Assembly (NCBI GenBank): GCA_004380135.1
Contig: QXCR01000173.1
Span: forward strand, 1-55,946
Source: Stemphylium vesicarium
Taxonomy: Eukaryota > Ascomycota > Dothideomycetes > Pleosporales > Pleosporaceae
Length of the DNA: 55,946 nucleotides
Reading direction: 5' to 3'
Both the position numbers and the translations under genes were made by a program. The notes beneath the pieces were generated by a model. That model saw only the letters and a program-made list of their open reading frames with translations. It was not told where the DNA came from and made no database searches. This document shows positions 11,511 through 22,388 of the stretch, in pieces (the stretch's first letter is position 1; every line of letters starts with the position of its first letter).

Positions 11511-11780
11511 AAATGCGATGTGATCGGAATCTAATGCGGCTTCTTTTGCGATGAACCTTTTCATTTTTCCTATGGCTTCTCTGGGTGGGCATATCCATGG
11601 CGTTGCATCTGAAATTTCACCATATGTTTGGCTTCTTTTCCTTGACGATTGGCATATGATCCCTAGGACTATGTATGGATAGACTCGGCCTGAGCACATG
11701 ATACCACTTTGTTGCTGATTACAGATAGCGTCAACATAGAATCCGTATACCTCTCTCAGTCCTCTTCTCATACAATCGGA

Positions 11781-12339
11781 TCAAGTCTCCTCATCGTCAG
11801 TAGACATGTCTTCCGCGCTCCTTCCATCTTCAATGTTATTCTCATGCCCATACGTTTCAAGCCTTACTGCAGAGTCGGATTGCTGCGCTGTGCTGCTTTC
11901 ACTGTCATCGAGCGACCTCGCCCTTGATTTCGCTCTGGACTTCGACACGGAATGGCTATAGCTGTTGTCGTAGCCACTGGAGGCTGACGCAGGACTATTT
12001 CGGTGCTGGCGGAAAAGTCGTTGTATCGATGGACAGCATCCAACGATGATCACGCTTGCCAGCTCTGCAACACTGCACAACTTTTTAACGCAGCTCAGAC
12101 AACAAAAGCCGACAAGGGATAACTTACCACAGTATCGCTGTTTGCGCAAGATGCCACGTGGTGTCGTACCCCCGCAACATGCGCACTCTGTAGTAGAGCC
12201 CAATGCACGCAACAGCTACCCCAAGTGCACCCACCGCAAACACCGCAAAAACCTCGACCTTTTTCCTCACAGCCAACTGCAACCTCCAAATCGCCCAAGC
12301 ACCCATCCCAGCAGCATGAACAATTACTAAAGCGGCTTT
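11781..12339 (-). pseudogene. 5'-truncated fungal rhodopsin-like membrane protein (C-terminal remnant)
   Basis: On the minus strand a fragment (about 12339-12128) joins across a 55-base intron (GTAAGT..CAG, 12073-12127) to a second piece ending at a TGA at 11781. The first piece has the WRLQLAVRKK loop followed by a hydrophobic segment (VFAVFAVGALGVAVACIG); the splice yields CVAELASVIIVGCCPSI, the last transmembrane helix, then a Ser-rich cytoplasmic tail with an acidic end (MSTDDEET). This matches the last third of the fungal rhodopsin-like integral membrane family. The first four or so helices are missing: upstream the frame meets a stop and the sequence becomes the neighbouring beta-lactamase-like remnant. 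An ATG at 12306 would allow a roughly 156-residue product, but it would lack most of the fold, so I call it a remnant. Confidence 0.72.
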
Positions 12340-12340
12340 C

Positions 12341-13538
12341 CAGGGCTACGTAGGCGAACTAGCATACAGCGAAAACGCAGCCGCCTCCCTAGGTCTCCCC
12401 AACACCACAAACACACTCCCAGGCTGCGACCCCGCGCCCGGAGGCCGCATCTGCACCGGCACCGAAGTCCTCGCCATGTTCAACAATCCCACCTACGCAC
12501 CTCATTTCCCCAACTCCCGCGCCATGTACAGCAACATCGGCTACATGCTCCTTGGCCAAGCCCTGGAAACAGTGTACAACACCAGCTACGAAAGCGTGAT
12601 CCAGACGTTGATTTTGCATCCCGTCGGTGTGCCCAAGTCAACTTTTGCTGTTCCCAACGACAACGGGACGGCTATGCTGCCCCGCCGCCCCGAGGATGCG
12701 AGCTGGTTCGTATCCGACTTTGCCAATTTAAACCCCACAGGCGGATTATGGTCGACGCCGAATGAGATGCTGAAGCTGCTGCATGCCCTGAAAAAAACGG
12801 CGCTTTGCTCAGTAAACCCGAGCTGCGGGCTTGGATGCAACCCACGACTTTCATGCGCTCATCGCAACAGTAGGTCGGCGTGGGTTGGGAGATCTTCCGC
12901 ATTTCAGATCTTCCGCTGAACTTTCCGCGTGCGGTCGATGTATATACAAAGTCTGGGGGCGTCCCCGGGTACGGGTCGTACGTTGCGCTTATACCGAAGT
13001 TCGGTATCACGGTTACAGTGAATGCGGCGGGAGGCGAGATATCGTATTCGTCAATCCAGCTTCTGGGTGCTGTTGTGACAGCTTTGGTGCCGCATGCGGA
13101 TGCGCTGGCGAGAGAGCAGGCTGCGGTCAAATATGCTGGTACTTACAAGTCATCAGCGTTGAACTCTAACGATACGGTGATGATAAGTGCGTCTTCGGGT
13201 CCAGGCCTTTGCATCGACACTTTGATGGTCAATGGCGTGCCGGTTCTCCAGGCACTTGCGGGAAGTGAGAAGATTCCCTTTGAGAATTTTAGCACGAGGT
13301 TGTATTTTACTGATCCTGATTCTCTGGGTACGGACGCGGAGAGTTGGAGGATGTTGGTAGATCAGGATACGCCGGCGAGGAAGCTGTGGGGCGGATTGAG
13401 TGTAGGAGTTGGAATCGAGGGGACACGGCTAGATATGTTGGAGAGCCGCTTGATACTTTCGTATTTCATATGGAAGACGACGAGGTTGTCAGTGTGCAGT
13501 TGCTGGGTTGGAGAGCAAAGCTGGTCAAGGTGGATTAA
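12341..13538 (+). pseudogene. Beta-lactamase-like serine hydrolase pseudogene (5'-truncated, frameshifted)
   Basis: Translation in three successive frames gives the second part of a class C beta-lactamase/penicillin-binding-like protein: GYVGELAYSENAAASLG..., the YSN motif (MYSNIGYMLLGQALE, the Y-x-N element), a GGLWSTPNEM stretch, then VGVGWEIFR, YTKSGGVPGYGSYVAL and a C-terminal domain. The part carrying the catalytic S-x-x-K is absent. Lesions seen: a frame change at the A7 run 12791-12797; an in-frame TAG at 12871-12873; and a second frame change near 13425-13445, after which the natural tail (EPLDTFVFHMEDDEVVSVQL) reads in another frame to a TAA at 13536. No splice sites restore the frame. 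An AG (ctttccag) just before 12341 could be an old intron acceptor. Confidence 0.82.
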
Positions 13539-13576
13539 GAGATTAGACAAAATCTGACTGTGAGTGCTAGGATTGT

Positions 13577-15271
13577 TCAATAGTCTGGAAACTCGTTGTC
13601 GACGTTGCTTCTCCACGCTTGCAAGCCTCCCTTGATATCGCCAATATACCGCTTCCCACCTAGATCAAGACCAAGCTCTTTCATCTTCTTCACGGTGACC
13701 TGTGAGTCGTTGCCTAATCTGCATACCACAAAGATTGGCCTTTCGGACTGCTTGAGTTGTGTGACCCAACTACTCTCTTCTGACTCCATCTCCTGTTGGT
13801 TGTTGCTGGCAGCTGGGCCTCGTGTGGCCGACACGGTCGAAAATGGCACGTTCACACTGCCATCGATGTTGCACAGCTCGAACTGTACTTTCTCTCGTAC
13901 ATCCACCAAAACATGACTATCCTTATTTGAAACTGTACCAGTGTGGGGGTTGATTCCAGATCGCAATCGCGCGTAGTTTTGGGCAGATATGCGCTCTTCC
14001 GGGGAAAGTGAATTCATGTTGGGAAGCACACTGCCGCAAAACTGAACATAGTCCAGGCTACCAGACTCCAAGCCTTGTTTGCTGACCGTCGCATGTGCCG
14101 AGCAAGCTGCGCATTTTGCTTTCCGACTCCTGAGGCGTATGGAACGAAACATGGGACTCGAGTAAGCTGAGAAGATGAGCAAAGTGGGCGGTTCTGCTGG
14201 CGTTGCAGCACGCGGTTTCTGAGTTAGGACTTTTATGGCCTCCAAAGCCTGCAGGACGCCCATGACGCCCACTACAGGCCCTAATATACCCCCATCACCA
14301 CAGGATACGACCGACTCGGGAGGTGGAGGCTTAGGAAATACGCAGCGGTAGCAGGGACCTCCATTTGTATCGCCTGGTGGTAACGGTGGGTTGTTGAGAA
14401 CCATCATCTGACCATCGATACGGAGGGCCGATGCTGAAACGAGTGTTTTGCCTAGAAGGACGCAGGTGTCCGAGATAAGGTAGCGTGATGCTGGAGTATC
14501 TGTGCAGTCAAGCACCAAATCGTAGCCTTTGAACGTTGAGACCGCCGACTCAGGGCTTAGCCGGGAGATGTGCGGAACTAGATTGACGTTGGGGTTGAGT
14601 CTGTTTGACTGTCAGATGAGCACTTTGCGAGCGTCATGAACACTCTAATATTTGCAGGTAGACGCACGACTTTAGTCCAACCATGGCACTCTCGACCTTA
14701 GTCATTCCAACTCTTGCCGTAGAGTGCAGGATTTGGCGATGCAAGTTTGACTCTTCGACCACATCGCCATCAACTAGACCCACGGTGCCTACGCCTGCTC
14801 CCACCAGGTATGCGGCAGCAGGACATCCAAGGCCACCCACTCCTACAATGAGTACGCGGGCATCTTTTAAGCGGAGTTGGCCTGGGTACCATGAGCCTTG
14901 TGCAACCATTCTTTGTGTTTAAACTCACCATGCAGTCCGATTTCCGGCATGATCAGCTGCCTTCCATATCTTTTGTACTCATTTTTCTCAAGCGGCCATC
15001 TCGCAGTTTCCTCTAGTTCAATACGCTTTGGCTCTTTTTCTCCTTGATCCAGAATTGCAAAAATCTCGGAGCGGAAATCATCCGGCACACCAAAGTTCAT
15101 GTCATGGTCCAAAGGATTCGTGGGGTCCGTGGCCAATGGCCTCTTCTGAGGGACAAGTTTGGCTGGTTGGTTCTGGACGTGCTCGGCCTCTGCCAGCTGT
15201 TGGCGCAAGTCCTGTAGTGTGGCTTCGCATGCTGCGATCTGCTTACGCAGGGAGTGCACGACTGATGCCAT
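13577..15271 (-). CDS. uba4: Uba4/MOCS3-type adenylyltransferase and sulfurtransferase
   Basis: Three exons on the minus strand, 15271-14929, 14881-14668 and 14600-13577, give 526 residues. Both introns (47 and 67 bases) join in frame inside conserved sequence (MPEIGLHG/QLRLKDA and GLKS/LNPNVN). An N-terminal coiled segment precedes an E1-like ThiF domain with the nucleotide loop VGVGGLG near residue 130, the zinc-binding pairs CYRC and CAAC, and the catalytic cysteine in SCGDGG near 286. A C-terminal rhodanese domain carries the active cysteine in VCRLGNDS near 479. The enzyme adenylates and then sulfurates the C-terminus of Urm1, supplying sulfur for 2-thiolation of wobble uridine in tRNA; in many fungi the same protein serves MoaD-type molybdopterin synthesis (CNX5/cnxF). 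The rhodanese domain is complete, so both roles are possible. Cytosolic. Confidence 0.94.
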
Positions 15272-17189
15272 GTTGGTGTGGTCGGGAGATTAGCCTAGGC
15301 CGTGACTTTGGGAGGGATGCGTGCAGCAGCGGCCCGATGTGGGGTCGCTGGTGGGGCTCAGATTTGCAACGGCAGAGCGCTAAACCAGAATTGAAAGCAT
15401 GGCACGTGTACACCCACCTTTCCAGCGACGAGTTAAAGAAACACGTGGTGGAGAAAAACAGATGGCTGTTTCTGCTTAGCTTCTTCAGTAAGATTGATAG
15501 CTTTCTGACCATACTTGTCATTGTGAGATCGGTAGGCTATTTGATCTACGAGGCTATCTTCGGAGAAAGCAGATGTAGAATCTGTGACGATGACAACTGT
15601 ACAATGCGGAAGTTGACCGATGTTCTATACATCAATGAGATTGAAAAGCGATGCAATATGGGCCTGATGCAGTAAGATTCCAAAATTTCTCTGGCGTACG
15701 AACTGCACTCCATGCCCACTTCGCTTCGGCCGCATCCATCGAACGCGAGGACATGAGCGCTCATGAGATCTGCCGAGCTGGCGGTGTTTGACCGATCGAT
15801 ATAAACCTCGTTAGCCCGGACCCCGAGAACTCCTTAAAGCGATGAAGCTAATGTCAAAGGTAACGCACAGCGTTGTGAGCACAAGTTCGAAGTGCCCTCT
15901 CAGTGTATGCATCTGTTATTGAACTCGTGACAGTATCAATACTCACCGAACCCTTAATACGCGGCGATCCTTATCGAATGTATGGTGATACGCAGCGGGA
16001 GAATACAGCTAGAACGGTGAATATAAGCCATGCCGGAGTCCTTTTGAGCGTCTTCACAGCTGACTTTGGCCTACGTCAGCGTATCACCTTCCCGATATGT
16101 GGGACTGATAGTGTCAAGCGGCCTCTTCGGATCATCCAAACCAATTAACGAATCTGACATGCTGATGGCAGACCAGTCTGAAGCCAGGGCACATGGCGAA
16201 GTAGTGAGACCCCGGATCCGGAAATGATAATGCAAGTAAAAATCTCCCTTGCGGACGATTGGACGCTTGACGGCATGGATACATGAACGGTTGGGTGCAG
16301 GCATCCACGTTGCTAAGGCCACTCCGTGAGTGTCCCAGAGCCGGCTGGACCAATTAGTCCGCAGATAGTGATCTTGTTTCCCGCCAAGTTCCGAGCGTTC
16401 AAAGGAAGTAAGCTGTATTGGCTAGTGTTAGAAGAAGATGCATATGAGTGAACCACATACCAGCTGATCCAGCGCTGAGCGCCACAGAAAAAACAACGTG
16501 GTGTTCATGTCGAACACTCCCAATCTGGCTAGTAACTTGTGTATGGAAGCATTGAGCAGACCAATAAATGAATGAAATGGATGAAGGACGTCTACCGGTG
16601 ACCCGAAAGTTTGGGTAGGGCGGTGGTGTACACGGGAGACGGACACCGAATGTGTGGGCAAGGGATCGCGATCCGTGCTTTCAGCAAAATCCGGACGCGC
16701 GAGGTGCATGTCAGCGCGAAACTCCGACGACGTCAGCGCGATCGATGTACGAAACCCAAGTTATTAGACCTGAAACTGGGAGTGCGTCTCTACAAATCAT
16801 GTTGGCAGACTTGGTGCTGCGTGACGACGCGCCTGTGCATTTCGAGATTGGGCGTCTCCACAACAGTGGGAGAGTCCTGTACGCCTAGGTGCGCCTCCGC
16901 TGCTTAGGTTTGGGTTAAGAATCCCACATTGATCCGCGGAATGGCCTGGAAGCCATGCGCCCGCCTCAGCAGGTGCAGGCATTGGCGTATTTTCCAGCGG
17001 TTGGATTAGCGATGTTTGATAAAGGGGGCTCAATTGATCTCCGGTGGTGACACCTGCCATAGAACTGCTGCAGTTACAAACCCCCTACCGTTGCCTTGCC
17101 GCGCCGCGCCGCGGGACGACCTACCCCTCTCTGGCAACTCACGCACCTGTCGTCATCTCGATCAACATCCTTTTCTCGTCCACAACGCC
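15272..17189. other. Intergenic region between UBA4 and the HET gene
   Basis: About 1.9 kb without a supported gene. An open frame ending at 15675 has an aliphatic stretch (LLSFFSKIDSFLTILVIVRSVGY) and C-x2-C-like cysteines, and minus-strand frames cover 16071-16353, but none has a sensible start, splice context or family resemblance. Promoters for the two outward-facing genes must lie at the ends. Confidence 0.45.
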
Positions 17190-19157
17190 ATGGTTTCCGT
17201 TTGCGCGACGTGCAAAGGCCTGCAAAAGCACCTCCGCGGGCTTGATGGCGGCCGAGATAGCGGTACAGAATCCTTGGTCTGGGTTAATACTACTTTGCCA
17301 AATCTGAGGTCGAGTTCAAGTACCTGCCGCGCATGCGCACTCCTTGTCAATGGGGTCCTTTTGCACCACGACCGATTCGCAGCCATACACGAAGACAGGA
17401 TCCGAGTGACGGCGGAGACTTTCAATTCAAAACCGGGAAGAAATCTCCAAGATCATCTCTCAGTCGAGCTTCGATGGAAGGAAAGCGAGGACCCAGAGGG
17501 GTGCCAAGACGACGACCATGAACACGCAGCCGGCAATGCAGATCTCAAACTGGAGTTCTTTACAGATGGAGGTATGCATCGCCCCCAAACATGTCCCCAT
17601 CATAGGAAGCCCGGTAGAAAGGTCGCCCGCTGCTAGCTCGTTCTTTCAGAAATTCGCGGACTGACATGACCGCAGAGGAACAATCTCCATTCTCTGCTAT
17701 TGGCCGAGGACGACTAATAGCAGAAAACGCATTACAAAACACAGGTCTGGCGACGGCGCGAATTTTGATACAGAATTGCCTGGATACTCACGCCACGTGC
17801 AGTCGCCGAGATAAGCCCACGCTGCCGAAGCGCATACTAGACTTATCTACGCGTGACGAGTCCAAGGACCTGCGGTTGCATGAAAGCGAGTTCATACAAG
17901 AAGAAAGAAGATATGAGCAAGGCGAATATGTTGCTCTAAGTCACGTTTGGGGCCTGGCCAAAGGCATACCGAAGACGACGTTGGAGAACTTGGAAGCTCA
18001 CAAATCGTGCATCCCATGGTCTACTCTGCCAAGAGCATACCAAGAAACAGTCTTCATCGCCCGAGCGCTTGGTTTTAGATGGTTATTTATCGATAGTCTC
18101 TGCCTGATACAAGATGACGTCCAAGAGAAGCTTGAGGATTCGCTCAAGATGGATGAGATCTTCGGGGACGCTGTCCTAACCATCGCGGCAACGTCTGTAT
18201 CCGACAGTAGTAGCCAACCACTGTTCTCCCCGAAGCCACAGCCGTCCAAGATCCAAGCTACCGACAACCATGGCTCTTTACACAAGATTAACGTAAGGGA
18301 GCAGCCAAGCCATTACAGCTTCAAGGCTCCCTTCGATGGCAACGCACATATGAACGAGTGGGAACTACCCTTTAACATGACTGAAGAAGCAAATCTACAC
18401 ACGCCTCTCCTGATCCGCGCTTGGCCTTACACCGAACGTTTGCTGTCCCCAAGAGTACTGCATTTCACCAAGAGCGAAATGATACTGGAATGCCGAGAAG
18501 GCTACCAATGCGAATGCGGGCGAATCGAAGACAGTACATTTGACTCGCGGCCTACTGACCAGATCAAGCGAGAGTTTGGAAGAGTCATAGCAGAGGCGCT
18601 CAATCGGACATCACATTTCAACGGGGACAGCAATATGGGACGTAATCGAATGGACAGTGTGACCAACCAACTTGCCTCCACAAACCTCACCAACGGCACA
18701 CATCAAGAACTCCTGCAAAAACGAGAGGAAACACTGCAGCTCTGGTCCTATATCATAACAGAATTCACGGCCCGACACTTAACATACGACAGCGATCGCC
18801 TAATCGCAATAGCAAGTATCGCGAAAGCGCTCTCACCTACATTGCAGTCAGGATACATCGCTGGCCAATGGACATTCAGTACGCTAGGCCTTCTCTGGTA
18901 CCCCAACGACAGTTCACGATGCCGGCGTCCCCGACTTGCGCAAGGGCAAAACGTACCCAGCTGGTCATGGGCATCCGTGGAAGGCTCGCCAATCTTCTTC
19001 GACAATACGAGCGCAATGGATCTCGCATGCCGCGCTTCATTTGGTCCAAAAGGGAAACGCGCAAGCGCCTGGTCACCAATCATGGGCGAGCCCCTCGAGC
19101 TCTCAGGCGCCATGGCAGCAGAAGTCATCTTGCATACATCCTCAACCTCTCCATCGC

Positions 19158-19204
<47 letters not shown>

Positions 19205-19549
19205 ACGCCCTCGTATACTCTAGCAAAGAACGGGATGACAGTCGACTTCACACCCGACGTTGTACCGCCACTCGGGGAAGACGCACTACAGGATGGCGAG
19301 ACGCTCGTTTGCATCCTTGTTAGCATGACGTTCCGCTCCTCCATTGTCGGTATCGTGCTCAAGCCCTTGCCCGAGGGCAACAACACATACCGTCGCGTCG
19401 GGCGCTTCGAATGCTACGACTGCACGCCCGAAGGAATAGATCACGAGATGAGCGAGGACGCCGAGGCGCTGTTTGAACATTGGTTCCCTGAGATCCAAGA
19501 CATGACGCAGTTGGATAATTATCCGCAGCGAACCTTTACCGTCATTTGA
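17190..19549 (+). CDS. HET-domain (heterokaryon incompatibility) protein with polyglutamine tract
   Basis: Two exons, 17190-17571 and 17676-19549, give 751 residues; the intron (GTATGC..CGCAG) joins as D-G-E-E-Q and keeps frame. The start fits a family that opens with a C-x2-C and a second short Cys pair (CRAC). The HET core begins near residue 210: YVALSHVWG, then SCIPWSTLPRAYQETV, then ALGFRWLFIDSLCLIQDD, with FGDAVLTIAA closing the block; these are the three conserved HET boxes. A C-rich segment (CREGYQCECG) follows, then PSWSWASVEG, another hallmark of this group. A run of 16 Gln sits near residue 620. HET proteins trigger cell death when genetically different fungal cells fuse, but most members have no assigned partner. 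An earlier acceptor at 17649 would run into a stop, so the downstream one was chosen. Confidence 0.9.
19157..19204 (+). repeat. (CAA)16 trinucleotide repeat encoding polyglutamine
   Basis: Sixteen perfect CAA codons lie inside the HET-domain gene. Since no CAG interrupts the array it should be prone to slippage; gains or losses of whole units would keep the frame. Confidence 0.97.
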
Positions 19550-20306
19550 GTCTGAATTTTGTGTCGCTTGGAATTGGGCACGGTAGTTGTATTGTTTTTT
19601 CTTTGAAGCTTGATTCAAAGAGCTTGCGCGAGAATGATCTAGTTAGACACCGCTTTCCATTCGTTCCATATAATTCGATACCCCCGCTTCGCTATCTGGC
19701 GTTTCCGCGGTAACGTCTCTCTTGTTTTGTAGTCTTTGGGGAAGGTTTCGGAGAGGGTTTGCAATGGAAGACTCGATGCTATGTATATATCAGGTATTAT
19801 GTTTTACACCCCAAACGAACAATACATCAACTGTACGTTCCAAGGCTGGATGGCGGTCTGGTAGTCATTCGCGACAGCATGGTATTGTCTCCTGTATCGC
19901 AGCTAATGCACTCCCAAAGACGCCGTCACAGACACAAGCGAGCCGCTACCTGGGCTAAGTCGCAGTCATGCATGTTCGCGCCGGAATATTGTCCGTCTGG
20001 ACGTTTGCAAGCGAGCTTTACTTTTGGGGGTGTGTATGGAACTCTCCATTCAGCCCCAATACTTGCTGCTAACTTATCGTTTCGCCTAGGGTAAGCGAGG
20101 GAGAATGTATGATGTGCTGAAGTAGTGCTGGCGTGAGCGGACGAGCTGAGTGCTTCCAGACCATACTTGGCTGAGGAACATGAGAAATAATGACATGACA
20201 TGAGGTTTCATATAGTATCAACGACTACTAATACACTTTCTAATACACGTGACCATCTTGGTTCTGGCATGTTAGATACAGCTTTAGAAGTCCCTTGTCA
20301 TGTGTA
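19550..20306. other. Convergent intergenic region
   Basis: Contains the 3' flank of the HET gene and the 3' flank of the oxidoreductase pseudogene. Open frames here are short and overlapping; I see no gene, RNA or repeat. Confidence 0.5.
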
Positions 20307-21383
20307 TCACCCCCATACATCAGCAACGAGCCTCTTTCCTCCCGCACCCTCCAAAACCCTTTCCAGCACCCCATCGATATCCTTCAAGCTACCGGCCACC
20401 TTCTTAGTCGGCTGTGCAGTCATCCAACCTTTCTCAATCCCACGGGGTAGATACTCTTCCACCACCCACTTGGCCAAGCCTTCGTTTCCGTTTTTGTAGA
20501 GCGGTGCAGACCAAGTCTCAAACACCCTCTGCACGTTCTCCGGTAACGTTTCAGGGCCGATTGCAGGCTGCACCGTGTAGAGCTCCCCACCACCTAGCTC
20601 AGCGAGGACGGTGGAGGTGGTGGCGATAGTATCAGGAGTGGAAATCATATCGATGGCGATGGCAATGTCAAACGAACCTTGTGCTGTAAGTTCCCAGGCA
20701 ACTTAATTGGGAGGTAAAGTGTGATCGAATATCTGCGTAGCACCTAGGGCCTGCACTTTGTCTTGCGCCTGGGGCAAAGACGTCGTGGTAACCGTGTATC
20801 CAGCCTGAGCTAGATACTGTACCGAAAGGCGACCGAAGCTTGAACTTCCGCCATAGGCGAGAATGGTTTTTTTGTCTGCTTCTTTGGCGGCTGGAGAGGC
20901 TTGGCCCGGTCTTCTCGGGTCTAGGCGGCCGGATAGTAGGCCGGCGACACAAACTGCGTTCATGACTAGACTGGCTAGTACGGCTTCGTCACCCCCTTCT
21001 GGTACTTCTGTCAACAGGTTCGCTCCCGCTGCGACGATGACATAGCATTGTTATGCGCCGTATTGCATTCCGCGCGTGTCGAATCTCTTGACCATCAAGA
21101 CTCTTTCCCCGACATTGTAGTTTTGCACGTTTTCTCCAACGGCTTCGATCACACCGGCGTAGGAAGACCCGAGGACGGCAATGTACGGGACTAGGATCAC
21201 TGCGTGCTTTGCGATCTTGGCTTCGACGGCATTGAGGGCGGTGACGGAGACTTTTACTAAGAGTTCGTTGGGTGAAGGGGTGGGTGTGGGTAGGGATTGG
21301 ATCTCGGGGGGGCTTTGGGGGAGGGAAGGACGTGGTGGCTTTGATGCACTGAAGAGATGATTCTTGAACTGTGATGAAGGCAT
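20307..21383 (-). pseudogene. Medium-chain zinc-type oxidoreductase (quinone/enoyl reductase-like) with two nonsense codons
   Basis: A continuous minus-strand frame from an ATG at 21383 to a TAG at 20307 (358 codons) encodes a full MDR protein, interrupted by two TAA codons at about 21051-21053 and 20704-20706. Recognisable parts: the GroES-like N-terminal half (ELLVKVSVTALNAVEAKI, VLGSSYAGVIEAVG, YNVGERVL) and the Rossmann nucleotide loop (ILAYGGSSSFGRLSVQYLAQAG), then a C-terminal substrate-domain half. No frame change is needed across the whole length, so only the two stops disable it. Homology is to ToxD-like/trans-enoyl-reductase MDR proteins whose substrates are mostly unknown. No intron explains either stop. 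Both could derive from CAA by C-to-T change. Confidence 0.8.
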
Positions 21384-21812
21384 TGAAAACGGGTTTACAT
21401 GGTCTGACTATATACGGCTTTGAAGTATTCAAGTTGTATATGCATTTGAGAGCATTGTGTAAGCGACTTTGGAGGTTCGGGGGCTTTCCGCCGGCGTCAT
21501 TACGAAGCATGGAGCTGCTCGCGCTTTTCCCACCGAAGTGTCTGATTGATACATGATGTTTATCGCGCTGCTGCGATATCGAGCCCTGGGGTCGGTTGCG
21601 TAAGCATCATCCGAGGGACGCAGGATCCCTGCTAGAGACGCTTCGGACGAATGTGATGGACTTCAGGCCGAGCCAGCACATCCAGGGTCCTTCATATGTT
21701 CCAGGCGCTGTTCCGATAGTCGCCACAAGATTCTGTATGCAGGAGGTCTGAAGTTGCAGCTCCCACCCAACGAGCCTTGGATAGGGCTAGGTATTGGTCT
21801 GGCAGGCCGGCC
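21384..21812. other. Intergenic region between oxidoreductase pseudogene and SLX9
   Basis: About 430 bases: promoter side of the pseudogene and 3' side of SLX9. No gene or motif stands out. Confidence 0.5.
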
Positions 21813-22388
21813 TCATTGCTGCGCAAACTCAGGCCTGACTTCCATGTTTGTCTGCACGTGACTCTTCAACGCTGCCCATCGGTCCTTCACAGCATCCGCG
21901 CCTTGTGTTCCATTCCCAGTCCCAGTTGTCAGTTGCGCCAAATTGGCGTTGAACCGTTCCTTCTCCAACTTCTCCAGCTTTTCCTTCCTCTTCTTCGCAC
22001 CCTTTGTCCTCTTCATGCTCTCCATCTTTTGCTTTGGCTGCACTATGCGCGCCTGGCCGACCTCGACTTCGCCATCTGCGCCTGCACCCGGGAGCGCATC
22101 GGCAAGTGACTCGAGGTTCGCGATGAGCTTGTTGTTGGGGCGCCTGCGCTTCTGAGACTTGGCTGAAGACTTCTCTATTTTGGATACGAAGGACGAGTGC
22201 TTGATCTTTTGCTTGTCGCGCTTGGAGGAAGGGAAGGAGACTATGTCATCAGGTTTGGGCAGTGATGCAGTCGTGGGACGGGCGACGCGAGCTGACTTTG
22301 CGCGCGCTGTGGTGCGCTTCTTAATGGGTGCCTGCAGGTATTAATGAGCATGACTGGCGCATGTGTGGTACTAGAGAGAACATACCAT
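21813..22388 (-). CDS. slx9: Slx9-like ribosome biogenesis factor
   Basis: Proposed exons on the minus strand are 22388-22386 (only the ATG) and 22331-21813, separated by a 54-base intron with GTATGT donor and CTGCAG acceptor; the product is 173 residues beginning MAPIKKRTTARAK. It is strongly basic, with Slx9 family marks: KPDDIVSFPSSKRDKQKIKH in the first third, a central RRRPNNKL block and, near the C-terminus, MKRTKGAKKRKEKLEKLEKE, ERFNANLAQL, then RWAALKSHVQTNME. In yeast Slx9 binds 35S pre-rRNA and helps export and maturation of the small subunit from the nucleolus. The start was chosen because the frame is open upstream of the acceptor but offers no other good ATG, and the ATG-intron arrangement has strong splice signals. 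Confidence 0.85.

Noticed and set aside
15028..15675. 215-codon forward open frame opposite the UBA4 5' end
   Set aside because: Its first half is antisense to UBA4 exon 1, it has no usable ATG before the non-overlapping part, and the hydrophobic stretch near the end matches no family I know.
16071..16353. Possible minus-strand gene remnant between UBA4 and HET
   Set aside because: Frames are short and no conserved motif or splice structure could be found, so a remnant cannot be distinguished from chance.
18748..19386. Minus-strand frame with a polycysteine run
   Set aside because: Antisense of the (CAA)16 polyglutamine tract in the HET gene; the Cys run is simply TTG/TGT read from the repeat.
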